Source of the DNA: Sphingobacteriaceae bacterium
GTDB lineage: Bacteria > Bacteroidota > Bacteroidia > B-17B0 > Aurantibacillaceae
Length of the DNA stretch: 64,000 nucleotides
Direction of reading: 5' to 3'
Assembly: GCA_016705695.1 (NCBI GenBank)
Contig: JADJLA010000012.1
Span: forward strand, 26,767-90,766
The position numbers were made by a program, and so were the translations under genes. The stretch's first letter is position 1. Each line of letters opens with the position of its first letter. Shown here piece after piece: positions 53,982 to 63,884 of the stretch. The notes under the pieces were generated by a model. The model was not told the origin of the DNA, searched no databases, and was given only the letters and a program-made list of their open reading frames with translations.

Positions 53982-55185
53982 CTTTCAAAATACTAAAAAA
54001 ACGTTCTTTTGCATTTCCATCTAGTTTATAAAGAAGATCTGAAACATAATTTTCTTTATTTTTTCGCAAAGACTCATAATTATCGTAAAATTTATCACCC
54101 GTAGCCAATAATGCATCCAGATCTTTTAGTTCATCTACTCTGCAAGTCACATTGTATTTCAGTAAAAACTTAAGAGGATCCGAGCTTTTATCGGGAAATG
54201 TATTGAAACTGATCCCTAAAGTATAGGGTAATCCAAGCAGCTCTAAGTACAAAGTGGAATAATCGCCTGCAATGATGCAGAATTTACTTTGATCCTTTTC
54301 AAACTCTGCTTGTGATATGATCTTAACTTTTGAATTCTCAATAGCATTTGTATTATCTGCAGGGTGCTTCTTAACATAAAGATCATACTTGTATTTTTTG
54401 CAAATAGCATCGATCTGCTGATAATAGGAAGTAACAAATTCGTTTGTGATGCCCCAAAGTTGAGTGATATGATTGAAGGTATCAATAAAGATAATATTCT
54501 TGTTCTTTACAAACTCAATAGGTTTGCAATAAGCATCCGAACTCATAAAACCTGTGTAATGGCATTTTGTTCTTGCGGTCAATCCCATTGCTCTTTTGTG
54601 ATAATTGAATAATTGTGGCGAGAACGAAATGAATTCATCTGGATATAAATCCAGTTTACCAAGATAAGTAGCCGAATTAAAAATGCTATTTACCGACCTG
54701 AATTTTCTGAATTGCAACAATTCGTTCTTATATTTTGAACGAGACTGGGTAGAAGAATAAAATAAGCGGTTCTTTATCTTTTTGAGAAAAGGAATTCTTT
54801 TTTGTTTAACACCTGCATCTATGCGTGTGTATTCATTTCTTTGTTCCGTGCTAAACGCAATATCGTAATCTCTAAATCCATGCTCCACATGGTAGGTCTT
54901 TATATTTTTTTCTTTGCAAGCTGCTAATAGTGCAATTTGATTGTAGGTTTCTATATCAAAGAACAGAACCTTTATGGGGTTTATCTTTTTCAGGATCTCA
55001 AACGCGTTTGTGTATGAATGATAGAACTCAATATGCCCAAATTTGAGTTGAATGTCCTTTTTTATTTCCTCTTTATAGTTGTAATAGAAAAAATAAAGAT
55101 CAAATTCACTCTCGATCCCAGTAAAGTAATTAACAAAGTCTGCCCTGCAATAATCAGCCACTATAAGCATCTTGCCCCTTGCCAT
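53974..55185 (-). CDS. Uncharacterised GT-B-like glycosyltransferase
   Basis: A 403-residue soluble protein, first gene of the operon. I recognise no named family with certainty. KTYHVEHGFRDYD and LYVKKHPADNTN resemble the HG and K-H-P elements of GT-B polysialyl- and glycerophosphotransferase-like enzymes, and FCIIAGDYSTLYLELLGL looks like the nucleotide-binding loop (S/T-T-x-x-E) of the same group. Its place ahead of flippase and transferases suggests that it acts on the same glycan. Donor sugar unknown. Confidence 0.55.
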   Translation of the reverse strand: MARGKMLIVADYCRADFVNYFTGIESEFDLYFFYYNYKEEIKKDIQLKFGHIEFYHSYTNAFEILKKINPIKVLFFDIETYNQIALLAACKEKNIKTYHVEHGFRDYDIAFSTEQRNEYTRIDAGVKQKRIPFLKKIKNRLFYSSTQSRSKYKNELLQFRKFRSVNSIFNSATYLGKLDLYPDEFISFSPQLFNYHKRAMGLTARTKCHYTGFMSSDAYCKPIEFVKNKNIIFIDTFNHITQLWGITNEFVTSYYQQIDAICKKYKYDLYVKKHPADNTNAIENSKVKIISQAEFEKDQSKFCIIAGDYSTLYLELLGLPYTLGISFNTFPDKSSDPLKFLLKYNVTCRVDELKDLDALLATGDKFYDNYESLRKNKENYVSDLLYKLDGNAKERFFSILKDE

Positions 55186-55307
55186 TTTTTTAATTAAGGT
55201 CTATTAGTATTAATCCCTAAATTTAACATTATTATTTGTCTATATTACAAAAACCTAAGTGTTGATTAAATAAACAAATTAGATGCAACAATGGTGTTTA
55301 TACAAAT

Positions 55308-55315
55308 TATCTTTG
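55308..55315 (+). promoter_or_regulatory. -7 element for asnB
   Basis: TATCTTTG 30 bases before the asnB ATG in the 160-base divergent gap; no clear -33 element. Confidence 0.35.
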
Positions 55316-55345
55316 AAAAAAATAGGTTCATAAATCAGTAAGTGA

Positions 55346-57241
55346 ATGTGCGGAATTAGCGGAATTATTGCGTTAAAGGGAAATGAGATCCAAAAAGATC
55401 TTAAGCTGATGAATTCCGTGCTTTTTCATCGGGGGCCCGATTCGGAGGGTGATATTATTGAAAGTACCACCAATTATGTTGTAGGTTTTGGGCACCGACG
55501 ACTTTCGATAATTGATATTACCGAGAACGCTCATCAGCCCATGCGGTACAAAAACTTGTGCATTGTTTACAATGGAGAAGTGTACAATTTCAAAGAGATA
55601 AAAAAAACATTAGAAGACCTGGGTCACAAATTTGTAACCAAATCTGATACGGAAGTTGTTATTCATTCGTACGAAGAATGGGGTTCGGAATGTGTGAACC
55701 ACTTTAACGGGATGTTCGCGTTCGCCATTCTGGACAAAGACAAGGAGAGAATTTTTTTGGCTCGCGATAGAGCAGGCGTAAAACCACTTTATTATTATTG
55801 GGATAAAGAAACATTTTTGTTTGCTTCCGAATTAAAGGCTTTTCATAAAGTGTCCTTATTTAAAAAAGAAATTAATCCTGATTCGTTGGCACTATATCTT
55901 AAATATGGAAATATTCCTGCGCCTAATGCTATTTTTAGGAATACGTTCAAACTCGAACCTGGATTCACCATGGAGTTTGGCCTGAAAGAAAAAAAAATAA
56001 GCAAAAGCAAATACTGGTCGGTTACCACTTTTTATAGCAAACCAAAAACCACGATCTCATACAGCCAAGCCAAGCAAGCCACGAAAGAACTGTTAAGATC
56101 TTCTTTTGAATATAGAATGATAGCCGATGTTCCTGTAGGGATATTTTTAAGCGGAGGCTACGACAGTACCTGCGTGGCGGCTATGCTGCAACAAAACAGC
56201 GCAACTAAAATAAAAACATTTACCGTTGGAACTGATATTCCGGAATTGAATGAATCGGAATATGCAAAAAAAATAGCAAAGCAATTAGGAACCGAACATT
56301 ATGAATTTTTTTGCTCGCAACGTGAAGCCAAAAAATTAGCGAGTGAGCTGCCCGATTATTTTGACGAACCATTTGCGGATAGCAGTGCTATACCAACATT
56401 GTTCTTAAGTAAGAACGTAAAACCCCATGTAAAAGTTGTTTTAAGTGCTGATGGGGGTGATGAATTATTTGGTGGTTACAATAGATATGATAATGCTATC
56501 AAGGCAGAAAAATTATTTAAAGTAGTTCCAAAGGGTCTGTTGACTGTTGTTTCAAAATTGATGGACCTTTACGTAAAGGAAAAAAATTCCAGTGGCTTTT
56601 ATTCCTATCAAGAATCAAGATGGAATAAATTAAGATCGCTTTTAAAGGATAGAAGTAACAAAAATCTTCTGGACCTGTTAAGTTCCTATTTTAATAAAAG
56701 CGAATTGGAATCACTTTTGACAAATGCATATTCTTTAGCTCCAAACGCGTATAGCAACACAGATGTAATAACCGATTCGGCTTTGAGTTATTTTATGGCC
56801 GTTGATTATCAAACATATCTTACCGACGACATCATGCAAAAAGTTGATAGAGCAACAATGTCGACAGGGCTCGAAGCCAGAGAGCCTTTTTTGGATCATC
56901 GAGTAATTGAATTTGTGGCGCAATTGCCAGATGATTATAAATTAAAGAATGGTATAAAAAAGTATATCCTTAAAGACATAGTACATGAGTTTGTGCCTGA
57001 AGCAATGATGAAAAGACCTAAAATGGGTTTTTCAATACCCATTGCCGATTGGCTACTGTCAGATATGAAAAGCTTAATAATGGAATATTTGAATGAGGAA
57101 AAAATAAAACAACATGAGTTTTTTAATGCACATCAAGTTACAAGACTTGTGAATGAATTTTTGTCCGGTAAAAAAAGTTTAGGCTTGAAGATATGGAATT
57201 TGGTAGTATTTCAAATGTGGTATGATCGCTGGATGAAGTGA
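55346..57241 (+). CDS. asnB: Asparagine synthase-type amidotransferase (glutamine-hydrolysing)
   Basis: A 631-residue class II glutamine amidotransferase fused to an ATP-pyrophosphatase synthetase domain. MCGISGII exposes Cys2 as nucleophile; HRGPDSEG and RRLSIIDI follow. The PP-loop is IFLSGGYDST at about 265, then LSADGGDELFGGYNRY. In polysaccharide loci such AsnB-like proteins often amidate sugar acids rather than make asparagine; position between two glycan gene sets favours that here (inference). It is convergent with the Wzy-like gene, with only 8 bases between. Confidence 0.88.
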   Translation: MCGISGIIALKGNEIQKDLKLMNSVLFHRGPDSEGDIIESTTNYVVGFGHRRLSIIDITENAHQPMRYKNLCIVYNGEVYNFKEIKKTLEDLGHKFVTKSDTEVVIHSYEEWGSECVNHFNGMFAFAILDKDKERIFLARDRAGVKPLYYYWDKETFLFASELKAFHKVSLFKKEINPDSLALYLKYGNIPAPNAIFRNTFKLEPGFTMEFGLKEKKISKSKYWSVTTFYSKPKTTISYSQAKQATKELLRSSFEYRMIADVPVGIFLSGGYDSTCVAAMLQQNSATKIKTFTVGTDIPELNESEYAKKIAKQLGTEHYEFFCSQREAKKLASELPDYFDEPFADSSAIPTLFLSKNVKPHVKVVLSADGGDELFGGYNRYDNAIKAEKLFKVVPKGLLTVVSKLMDLYVKEKNSSGFYSYQESRWNKLRSLLKDRSNKNLLDLLSSYFNKSELESLLTNAYSLAPNAYSNTDVITDSALSYFMAVDYQTYLTDDIMQKVDRATMSTGLEAREPFLDHRVIEFVAQLPDDYKLKNGIKKYILKDIVHEFVPEAMMKRPKMGFSIPIADWLLSDMKSLIMEYLNEEKIKQHEFFNAHQVTRLVNEFLSGKKSLGLKIWNLVVFQMWYDRWMK

Positions 57242-57249
57242 TCACGCCT

Positions 57250-58569
57250 CTATGATAAATTTCGCTTATCTTGAACAAGATGAGCTAAAATAACAAGACT
57301 CGAAGTGAAAAAGGGAATGCATGGAATTTTCAAGCGCACAAGTGTTCCGAAATTAGAAATGGAAACACCAACAGAAAGGGCGAAGAAGATAGAAAAGAAT
57401 AAAGAGAACAGAACTAATGGATGCGAATTGACGAGCGAAAAGACCTTATATACCCTCAACTTAAAAAGCAAATAAATGGTTAGAATTAGTAATAATGTAT
57501 TTTCTATTGCTGATACAAACATTACAACATTCCTAACATCAAGAATGGATGGACGGAACAATGTTGCAAAAATAGCTTTATGAGAAACTGAAAGTAACCC
57601 GGCTAAACTAGCTTCGTAACTTCCAATATCAAAAGTGTTTCCCTTATAATAATTTTGCTTTAGATCGCTTTGAGACACTTGAGCTGTCTCAAAAACTTTA
57701 TCAATGGAGTATTTTCCTAAAGCATCCCCTAAATTATTCATCACCAGTAACACAACAACTGCACCTACTATTAATATAGCGGGCGCGATCAGGATCTTTA
57801 ATAACGCGTTTTTGACATGAGATATTCTTGTGGTGACAAGCCAAAATATACATCCGGGAAGAAGAGCGAATAGAATATATGGTTTAATAAAGATCAAAAA
57901 AAGTGCAGAAACGAATACGGCGAAGCCGTTCTTGATACTGTATTTTTTTACAACAAAGAACCAGTAAAATCCAAATACATAATAACATGCTGCTGAAAAG
58001 GTGATACTGTCTTTCATAAGACCACTTCCCCAAAAAACAACAGAAGGTATAAAAAGTATAGATACCGCAAGAGATTTATACATATCAGGAAATTCTGTAG
58101 TAAAAACCATGTAAAGCTTCCATACAAAAATATAACAAAATGAAGCGATAAGAATGGAAGCGCAGACATATGATTTGCAGCCTAAAAGCACAAATGGAAA
58201 AAAGAATTTAGAAGCGTAGAAGGCATAGGGGTCGTTAACCCAGTATGCAAACGTGCCCGATTGACGCATGAGGTAGGCTTCCGAAACGTTTGGAGTTTCA
58301 AAATAAACATGATAGAAACTTGAGGAGTTAGAAAACAAAAGATCTACAAAGGCACCTGCTGTATTGAAATAATTAACGGTATCCCCACCGCCATAATAAT
58401 AAAAATAAACCAAACCCAAACAAATAGCACCAACAATTTTAGCTACCAATCCCGGTATAAAATACTTATAAGCTACATTTTTATGTGCATGTTTTGCTTT
58501 ATATTTATGGGCAATGAAAAGCACAATAAACAAATAAAAGGGAGCTAGTAGTAGATCAAAAACACTCAT
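57250..58569 (-). CDS. Polytopic membrane protein, Wzy-like
   Basis: A 439-residue integral membrane protein with about ten or more helices. YYYGGGDTVNYF after helix 2 and FWGSGLMKDSITF in the middle are conserved-looking motifs, as is the late SNFGTLVRLKIPCIPFF. This resembles the Wzy polymerase and related GT-C-like proteins found in Bacteroidota surface-polysaccharide loci. It would polymerise repeat units at the periplasmic side if the assignment is right. Wzy sequences are poorly conserved, so only topology and context support it. Confidence 0.6.
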   Translation of the reverse strand: MSVFDLLLAPFYLFIVLFIAHKYKAKHAHKNVAYKYFIPGLVAKIVGAICLGLVYFYYYGGGDTVNYFNTAGAFVDLLFSNSSSFYHVYFETPNVSEAYLMRQSGTFAYWVNDPYAFYASKFFFPFVLLGCKSYVCASILIASFCYIFVWKLYMVFTTEFPDMYKSLAVSILFIPSVVFWGSGLMKDSITFSAACYYVFGFYWFFVVKKYSIKNGFAVFVSALFLIFIKPYILFALLPGCIFWLVTTRISHVKNALLKILIAPAILIVGAVVVLLVMNNLGDALGKYSIDKVFETAQVSQSDLKQNYYKGNTFDIGSYEASLAGLLSVSHKAIFATLFRPSILDVRNVVMFVSAIENTLLLILTIYLLFKLRVYKVFSLVNSHPLVLFSLFFSIFFALSVGVSISNFGTLVRLKIPCIPFFTSSLVILAHLVQDKRNLS

Positions 58570-58599
58570 AAGGCAACTAAAGTTAAAGAAATAATCTCA

Positions 58600-59814
58600 T
58601 TGAGCAAAAATACACTCTATATTACCTTCGACGGTTTAAGTGATCCTCTTGGGCAATCACAAATTTTACCTTATGTGGTTTCTCTTGCTCAACAGGGCTA
58701 TTCCATCACTGTTCTATCGTGCGAAAAACCTACAGTACTAAAAACTGAAAAGCAAAACATAGATGATGCCATAAAAGGTCTTCCCATTCAATGGCAATAT
58801 ATTGAATATAATGAACAAGGCAGCTCACTCACGCGCTACAAATATGTACGTCAACTGCAAGCCATGGCCTTAAAAATTGCCGAAGAAAAAAAGATCTCGC
58901 TCACGCATTGCCGAAGTTATCTTTCGGCACTTATTGGGTTAAAGCTCAAAAAACAAAAAGGAATTCCTTTTTTATTCGATATGCGTGGCTTTTGGGCTGA
59001 TGAACGAATTGACGGAGGGATTTGGAAAAAAAGCAATCCTTTGCACACTATTTTTTACCGATACTTTAAACTCAAAGAAGAGCAATTTCTTAAACACGCC
59101 GATTTTATTATTACGCTTACAAATGCGTCGTTAAGATATTTGATGAATAAATTCCCAAGTATCCCCATCAACGAAAAAGCGGAAGTTATTCCTTGTTGCA
59201 CTAATTTGGAAAAATTCAACGCCGGCAAAACAAAAAAAGCTGTTTTACCAAAAGGCATTTCCGAAAACGACTTTCTTTTAATCTATACTGGCTCCATCGG
59301 AACATGGTATCACACAAAAGAAATGATCGATTGCGTGCTTGCATGGAAAGAATTTATCCCAAACATCAAATTATTGATCTTAACTAAAGACAAAAATGAA
59401 TTGCCTTTGATCCTTAATAATTATTCAACCGCTCAAAAAGAGATCATTTTTACTGAAAGCGCTTCTTACAACGATGTCCCATCTTATCTTGCTCTAGCAA
59501 AAGCTGCTATCTATTTCATTAAACCGGTTTTTTCTAAGATAGCATCCTCACCAACAAAAATGGCCGAATGTTGGGCTATGGATCTTCCTATCATCACTAA
59601 CAAGGGGATTGGCGATAATGACCTTTACTTCAATGAACATATTGGAGGAATTTTGATCTCTGAATTCACTCAGCAAGAATATAAAAAAGCAGCGCAAGCA
59701 TTTCTTGAACAGATCAAGAAAAATACCAATTATCGCGATATTGCAATGACCCATTTCAATAATAAAAAAGCCGCGACAGTTTACTTGAGTATCTACAATG
59801 CCCTAAGTTCGTGA
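58600..59814 (+). CDS. Glycosyltransferase family 4 (GT-B)
   Basis: A 404-residue GT-B transferase. LYITFDGLSDPLGQSQILPY is the usual N-terminus of this subgroup; THCRSYLSALIGL and LFDMRGFWADERIDGG follow; donor-binding elements are LIYTGSIGTWYHTKEM and SPTKMAECWAMDLP. The start is TTG at 58600, in a gap of only 30 bases from the divergent Wzy-like gene; there is no ATG nearby. It closes the polysaccharide locus. Confidence 0.82.
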   Translation: MSKNTLYITFDGLSDPLGQSQILPYVVSLAQQGYSITVLSCEKPTVLKTEKQNIDDAIKGLPIQWQYIEYNEQGSSLTRYKYVRQLQAMALKIAEEKKISLTHCRSYLSALIGLKLKKQKGIPFLFDMRGFWADERIDGGIWKKSNPLHTIFYRYFKLKEEQFLKHADFIITLTNASLRYLMNKFPSIPINEKAEVIPCCTNLEKFNAGKTKKAVLPKGISENDFLLIYTGSIGTWYHTKEMIDCVLAWKEFIPNIKLLILTKDKNELPLILNNYSTAQKEIIFTESASYNDVPSYLALAKAAIYFIKPVFSKIASSPTKMAECWAMDLPIITNKGIGDNDLYFNEHIGGILISEFTQQEYKKAAQAFLEQIKKNTNYRDIAMTHFNNKKAATVYLSIYNALSS

Positions 59815-59857
59815 TCAGGGCTTTCTCCTGTTAAAAATCTCTAATTCTCTTACTATA

Positions 59858-59888
59858 ATTGCCCACTTTTATGATTTTGTTATCTTTG
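59858..59888 (+). promoter_or_regulatory. -33/-7 promoter for uppS-bamA-ompH
   Basis: ATTG at 59858-59861, 19 bases, TATCTTTG at 59881-59888; 13 bases to the uppS ATG. Confidence 0.6.
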
Positions 59889-59901
59889 CACACTACCAAA
59901 A

Positions 59902-60648
59902 ATGAATTACCTAAGCCAGATAAACAAAGCAAACGTGCCTCAACACGTGGCTATTATTATGGATGGCAATGGCCGTTGGGCCAAGCAACAGGGTGAAGAT
60001 AGGGTGTTTGGCCATCATGAGGGCGTTAACTCTGTTCGCGAAATTGTGGAGGCTTGCGCCGAAGTTGGCGTAAAATATCTCACACTTTACGCGTTCAGTA
60101 CCGAAAATTGGAATCGACCAAAAGAAGAAGTAGACGCTTTAATGGAATTATTGGTAGCTACAATTAGCCTTGAAACTCCTAATTTGAACAAGAATGGCGT
60201 AAAACTACAAGCCATAGGCGATCTTAAAAGCTTACCTCAGTCTTGTCAGGATGAATTGCAGGAGTCTATCAATATCACAGCAAATAATTCAAAAGTTACA
60301 TTAATCCTTGCTTTAAGCTATTCAAGCAAATGGGAGATCACTAATTCGGTAAAAGAGATCGCGCAATTAGTGAAGGAAGGAAAATTAAAACCGGAGGATA
60401 TTACATCAAGCACAATTCAAAAATATTTATGTACTGCTAATTATCCTGATCCTGAATTAATGATCCGCACAAGTGGCGAACATCGCATCAGCAATTTTTT
60501 ATTATGGCAGTTAGCATACGCTGAGTTTTATTTCACCGAAGTATTATGGCCCGATTTCCGCAAGGACGAATTTTTTAAAGCCATTTTATCATACCAAAAC
60601 CGCGAACGTCGCTTTGGTTTAACTAGCGACCAGATCACCAACAATTAA
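59902..60648 (+). CDS. uppS: Isoprenyl transferase (undecaprenyl diphosphate synthase)
   Basis: A 248-residue cis-prenyltransferase that makes the C55 lipid carrier for peptidoglycan and surface glycans. Signatures: AIIMDGNGRWAKQQG with the catalytic aspartate, LTLYAFSTENWNRP, and the C-terminal LMIRTSGEHRISNFLLWQLAYAE. Length is normal. Its stop overlaps the bamA ATG by one base (TAATG). Lipid carrier synthesis fits the polysaccharide locus just upstream, although it is separately promoted. Confidence 0.95.
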   Translation: MNYLSQINKANVPQHVAIIMDGNGRWAKQQGEDRVFGHHEGVNSVREIVEACAEVGVKYLTLYAFSTENWNRPKEEVDALMELLVATISLETPNLNKNGVKLQAIGDLKSLPQSCQDELQESINITANNSKVTLILALSYSSKWEITNSVKEIAQLVKEGKLKPEDITSSTIQKYLCTANYPDPELMIRTSGEHRISNFLLWQLAYAEFYFTEVLWPDFRKDEFFKAILSYQNRERRFGLTSDQITNN

Positions 60649-63227
60649 TGATCAAAAGAACTAGTATCATATGTTTTCTTATTATGTTGTGTTTTTCAGT
60701 AAGCGCACAAGATGATAGTTTGATGCTGAATAGCATAAAATCACCAAAGAAATATAAAATAGGTGGGATCAATTTTGAAGGCGCAGAGAATTCAGATAAG
60801 AATGTGATCAAATTACTTTCGGGGTTAAAAGAAGGGGATGAGATCACTATTCCCGGCGATAAAATTACCGATGGTATAAAAGCACTTTGGAAACAAGGTT
60901 TATTTGAGAGTATTGAGATCTACAAGGAAAAGGTTATTGGAAACGATATTTTTCTTGTGATAAAAGTAGTTGAACGTCCACGCCTTTCAAAATTCAAATT
61001 TGACGGTGTGCGCAAAACAGATGCCGATGAGATCAGGGGCCAGATCCGTTTATTAAAAGAACGCGTGATCACCGACTATCTTTTAGGATCGGTTAAAAAC
61101 ACAGTGAAGGATCATTATAAGAACAAAGGATTTTTCTTTAATAAAGTTGAGATCATTCAAGAAAAGGATATCACCACAAAAACACCACACGTAATACTTA
61201 CCATTAAAGTAAGTAAGGGCGAAAAAGTTCGCATCGAAAAAGTGAACATCATTGGAAATACGGTTTTAAGTGCCGGAAAGTGTCGTCGTAAATTAAAAGA
61301 AAGCAAAGCTTATCACTGGTACAACCCATTCAATTCCGGAAAATATTTAGAAGAGAATTTAGCGGGCGATCTTCCAAACATCATCACAAAATATAATTCA
61401 AAAGGATATCGCGACGCAAGAATAGTGAAGGATACAGTTTATTTTGTGAAACCTGATCGTGTGAACATTGATGTTACTATTGATGAAGGCCATAAATATT
61501 ACTTCGGTAAATTCAAATGGTACGGAAATACAAAATACCGCAGCTCACAATTAGATACGATAGTGAATATAAAGGCAGGTACCGTTTATAATCAAGAAAA
61601 GCTCGATCAAAAACTATACATGAATCCAAATGGATTTGATATCTCTTCATTATACATGGATGATGGTTATCTCTTCTTTAATTTAATTCCTCAAGAAAGT
61701 AATGTGCATGGCGATACCATCGATTACGATGTTTTAATATACGAAGGAAAACAAGCGATCATTAATAAAGTAACGGTTGTGGGCAACGACAAAACAAACG
61801 ATCATGTGATCTATCGCGAGATAAGAACAAGGCCGGGGCAATTATTTCGTCGATCCGATATTATTAGAACACAACGTGAATTAGCACAACTCACATTCTT
61901 CAATCCTGAGAAAATGAATGTAGTGCCAACGCCAAATCCTGCTGATGGAACTGTGGATATTGAATATACTGTTGAGGAAAAACCAAGTGATCAAATTGAA
62001 TTGAGTGGTGGTTACGGCGGAAGAAATAATTCGTTTAGCGGAGGTGGAACAGGTGTTGGTGGCGTTGGTATCATTGGAACATTAGGTGTTACCTTCAATA
62101 ACTTCTCGATGCGTAATTTCTTTAAAAAATCGGCATGGCAACCTTTACCAAGTGGCGATGGTCAACGTTTATCAGTAAGAGCGCAAACTAATGGAAGATA
62201 TTATACCTCGTTCAATTTCTCTTTCACTGAGCCTTGGCTAGGTGGAAAAAAACCAAACTCATTAACCTTCTCCACATTCCATTCTAAATTTAGTAACGGT
62301 GAGCCTATGCTTATCAATAAAGAAGAAGGAATTCGTAATCCGAAAAATTCCAGCATGAAGATCTATGGTGGTTCTGTAAATTTTGGTCGCCGTTTGATCT
62401 GGCCTGATAACTACTTTAGCATGTTCAATTCGGTCAATTACAATTATTATGATCTTTACCAATACAGCTCATTTGTTTTTAGAACCGGTTATGCGCACGA
62501 CGTAAATACCAACATCACAATTCAGCGTAACTCTGTTGATCAGCCTATTTATCCAAAAACCGGATCTAACTTTACATTCTTTGGGCAGTTAACTCCGCCA
62601 TATTCTTTATTCAACGGAAAAAATTATGCCGATCTAACCGTTAACGAAAAATTCAAGTTCATCGAGTATCAAAAATATAAGTTCACGGCAGAATGGTTCA
62701 CTCAATTAACCAATAAAAAAGCAGCTGAAGGAAAAGAAGCCCGCAATCTTGTATTAAGAACAAAAATTGGTTACGGATTCCTCGCGCATTACAATAAGTC
62801 AGTAGGTTTTAGTCCGTTCGAACGCTTTTATATGGGCGGTAGTGGTTTAAGCGGCTTCCAAAATTTTGTGGCTCGCGAGATCATTGCGCTTCGTGGTTAT
62901 CCCGATGGATCTTTATCACCAACAACGGGCGATCCAATTGTAGCACGCTATACCATGGAATTACGTTACCCAATTACTTTAAATCCTCAGGCAACTATTT
63001 ACGTACTAGGTTTTGCTGAGGCAGGTAATTCTTACGCTAGTTTCAAAACATTTGATCCATTCCAGGTTAAACGCAGTGCAGGCGTTGGTTTAAGGGTATT
63101 CCTACCAATGTTTGGTTTATTAGGTATTGATTACGGTTGGGGCTTTGATAATATTGGTCAACAAGGCGCAGGAAATGGCAAAGGGCAATTCCACTTCACT
63201 ATTGGCGGTATGTTGGGCGAACTCTAA
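60648..63227 (+). CDS. bamA: Outer-membrane assembly factor BamA
   Basis: An 859-residue Omp85 protein. Signal peptide (SIICFLIMLCFSVSAQ), five POTRA domains at about 35-430 (VERPRLSKFKFDGV; KGEKVRIEKVNIIGN; VTIDEGHKYYFGKFKWYG; GKQAIINKVTVVGND), then a 16-strand beta-barrel starting with a glycine-rich loop (GGYGGRNNSFSGGG). Barrel end: FHFTIGGMLGEL. It folds and inserts outer-membrane proteins. Co-transcribed with uppS and the OmpH pair. Confidence 0.95.
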   Translation: MIKRTSIICFLIMLCFSVSAQDDSLMLNSIKSPKKYKIGGINFEGAENSDKNVIKLLSGLKEGDEITIPGDKITDGIKALWKQGLFESIEIYKEKVIGNDIFLVIKVVERPRLSKFKFDGVRKTDADEIRGQIRLLKERVITDYLLGSVKNTVKDHYKNKGFFFNKVEIIQEKDITTKTPHVILTIKVSKGEKVRIEKVNIIGNTVLSAGKCRRKLKESKAYHWYNPFNSGKYLEENLAGDLPNIITKYNSKGYRDARIVKDTVYFVKPDRVNIDVTIDEGHKYYFGKFKWYGNTKYRSSQLDTIVNIKAGTVYNQEKLDQKLYMNPNGFDISSLYMDDGYLFFNLIPQESNVHGDTIDYDVLIYEGKQAIINKVTVVGNDKTNDHVIYREIRTRPGQLFRRSDIIRTQRELAQLTFFNPEKMNVVPTPNPADGTVDIEYTVEEKPSDQIELSGGYGGRNNSFSGGGTGVGGVGIIGTLGVTFNNFSMRNFFKKSAWQPLPSGDGQRLSVRAQTNGRYYTSFNFSFTEPWLGGKKPNSLTFSTFHSKFSNGEPMLINKEEGIRNPKNSSMKIYGGSVNFGRRLIWPDNYFSMFNSVNYNYYDLYQYSSFVFRTGYAHDVNTNITIQRNSVDQPIYPKTGSNFTFFGQLTPPYSLFNGKNYADLTVNEKFKFIEYQKYKFTAEWFTQLTNKKAAEGKEARNLVLRTKIGYGFLAHYNKSVGFSPFERFYMGGSGLSGFQNFVAREIIALRGYPDGSLSPTTGDPIVARYTMELRYPITLNPQATIYVLGFAEAGNSYASFKTFDPFQVKRSAGVGLRVFLPMFGLLGIDYGWGFDNIGQQGAGNGKGQFHFTIGGMLGEL

Positions 63228-63287
63228 AAAAATGTTAATTTCAAATAAATGTGTAAATTGGCACGTTTTATGGACAAACTTAAAGAC

Positions 63288-63809
63288 ATGAAAAAAGGCA
63301 TTTTAATAGTATTGGTTTGTTTTGTAGCGTTTATCTCTAATGCACAAACAGCAGCTAAATTTGGTTATGTTGATACCGATTATATTCTAGGTCAAATACC
63401 CGAATACAAAGCGGCACAAACAGAATTAGATAAGACAAGCATTCAATGGCAAAAGGAGATTGAAGGAAAGTATACTGAGATAGATAAATTATACAAGGCC
63501 TATCAAGCCGATGCTGTTTTGCTTACAGATGATATGAAGAAGAAGCGTGAGAACGAGATCATCAATAAAGAAAAAGAAGCAAAAGATCTTCAAAAAGCTC
63601 GATTTGGTGTGGATGGAGAGTTGTACAAGAAAAGAGTAGAGCTTGTGAAACCCATACAAGATAAAGTTTACAATGCTATTAAAACTGCTGCAGAGAAAAG
63701 AGGACTAGGTTTTGTTTTGGATAAAGCAGGACAAGTTTCGATATTGTACGCCAATTCAAAATATGATGTGAGCGACGACGTTTTAAGTTTATTAGGATAC
63801 AAGAAATAG
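63288..63809 (+). CDS. OmpH/Skp family periplasmic chaperone (1)
   Basis: A 173-residue exported chaperone: signal peptide (GILIVLVCFVAFISNAQ), FGYVDTDYILGQIPEYKAAQ, and a long charged coiled-coil segment (about 40-130) that would form the Skp tentacles. Holds unfolded outer-membrane proteins for BamA. I take ATG 63288 because 13 earlier codons in frame are not signal-peptide-like. Located 60 bases after bamA. Confidence 0.88.
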   Translation: MKKGILIVLVCFVAFISNAQTAAKFGYVDTDYILGQIPEYKAAQTELDKTSIQWQKEIEGKYTEIDKLYKAYQADAVLLTDDMKKKRENEIINKEKEAKDLQKARFGVDGELYKKRVELVKPIQDKVYNAIKTAAEKRGLGFVLDKAGQVSILYANSKYDVSDDVLSLLGYKK

Positions 63810-63832
63810 AAAATTAAAAAATAAAAATCAAG

Positions 63833-63858
63833 ATGAAATGGTCTTTACCATTCCATCT
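63833..63858 (+). promoter_or_regulatory. Hairpin between the two ompH genes, inside duplicated leader
   Basis: gatgaaatggt/accattccatc stem with a 4-base loop at 63833-63858. It sits between two copies of the same AT-rich leader (attaaaaaataaaaatcaag and attaaaaataaaaatcaaga), each followed by an ATGAAA start. Could be an attenuator or processing site. Confidence 0.4.
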
Positions 63859-63884
63859 TACAAAAATTAAAAATAAAAATCAAG

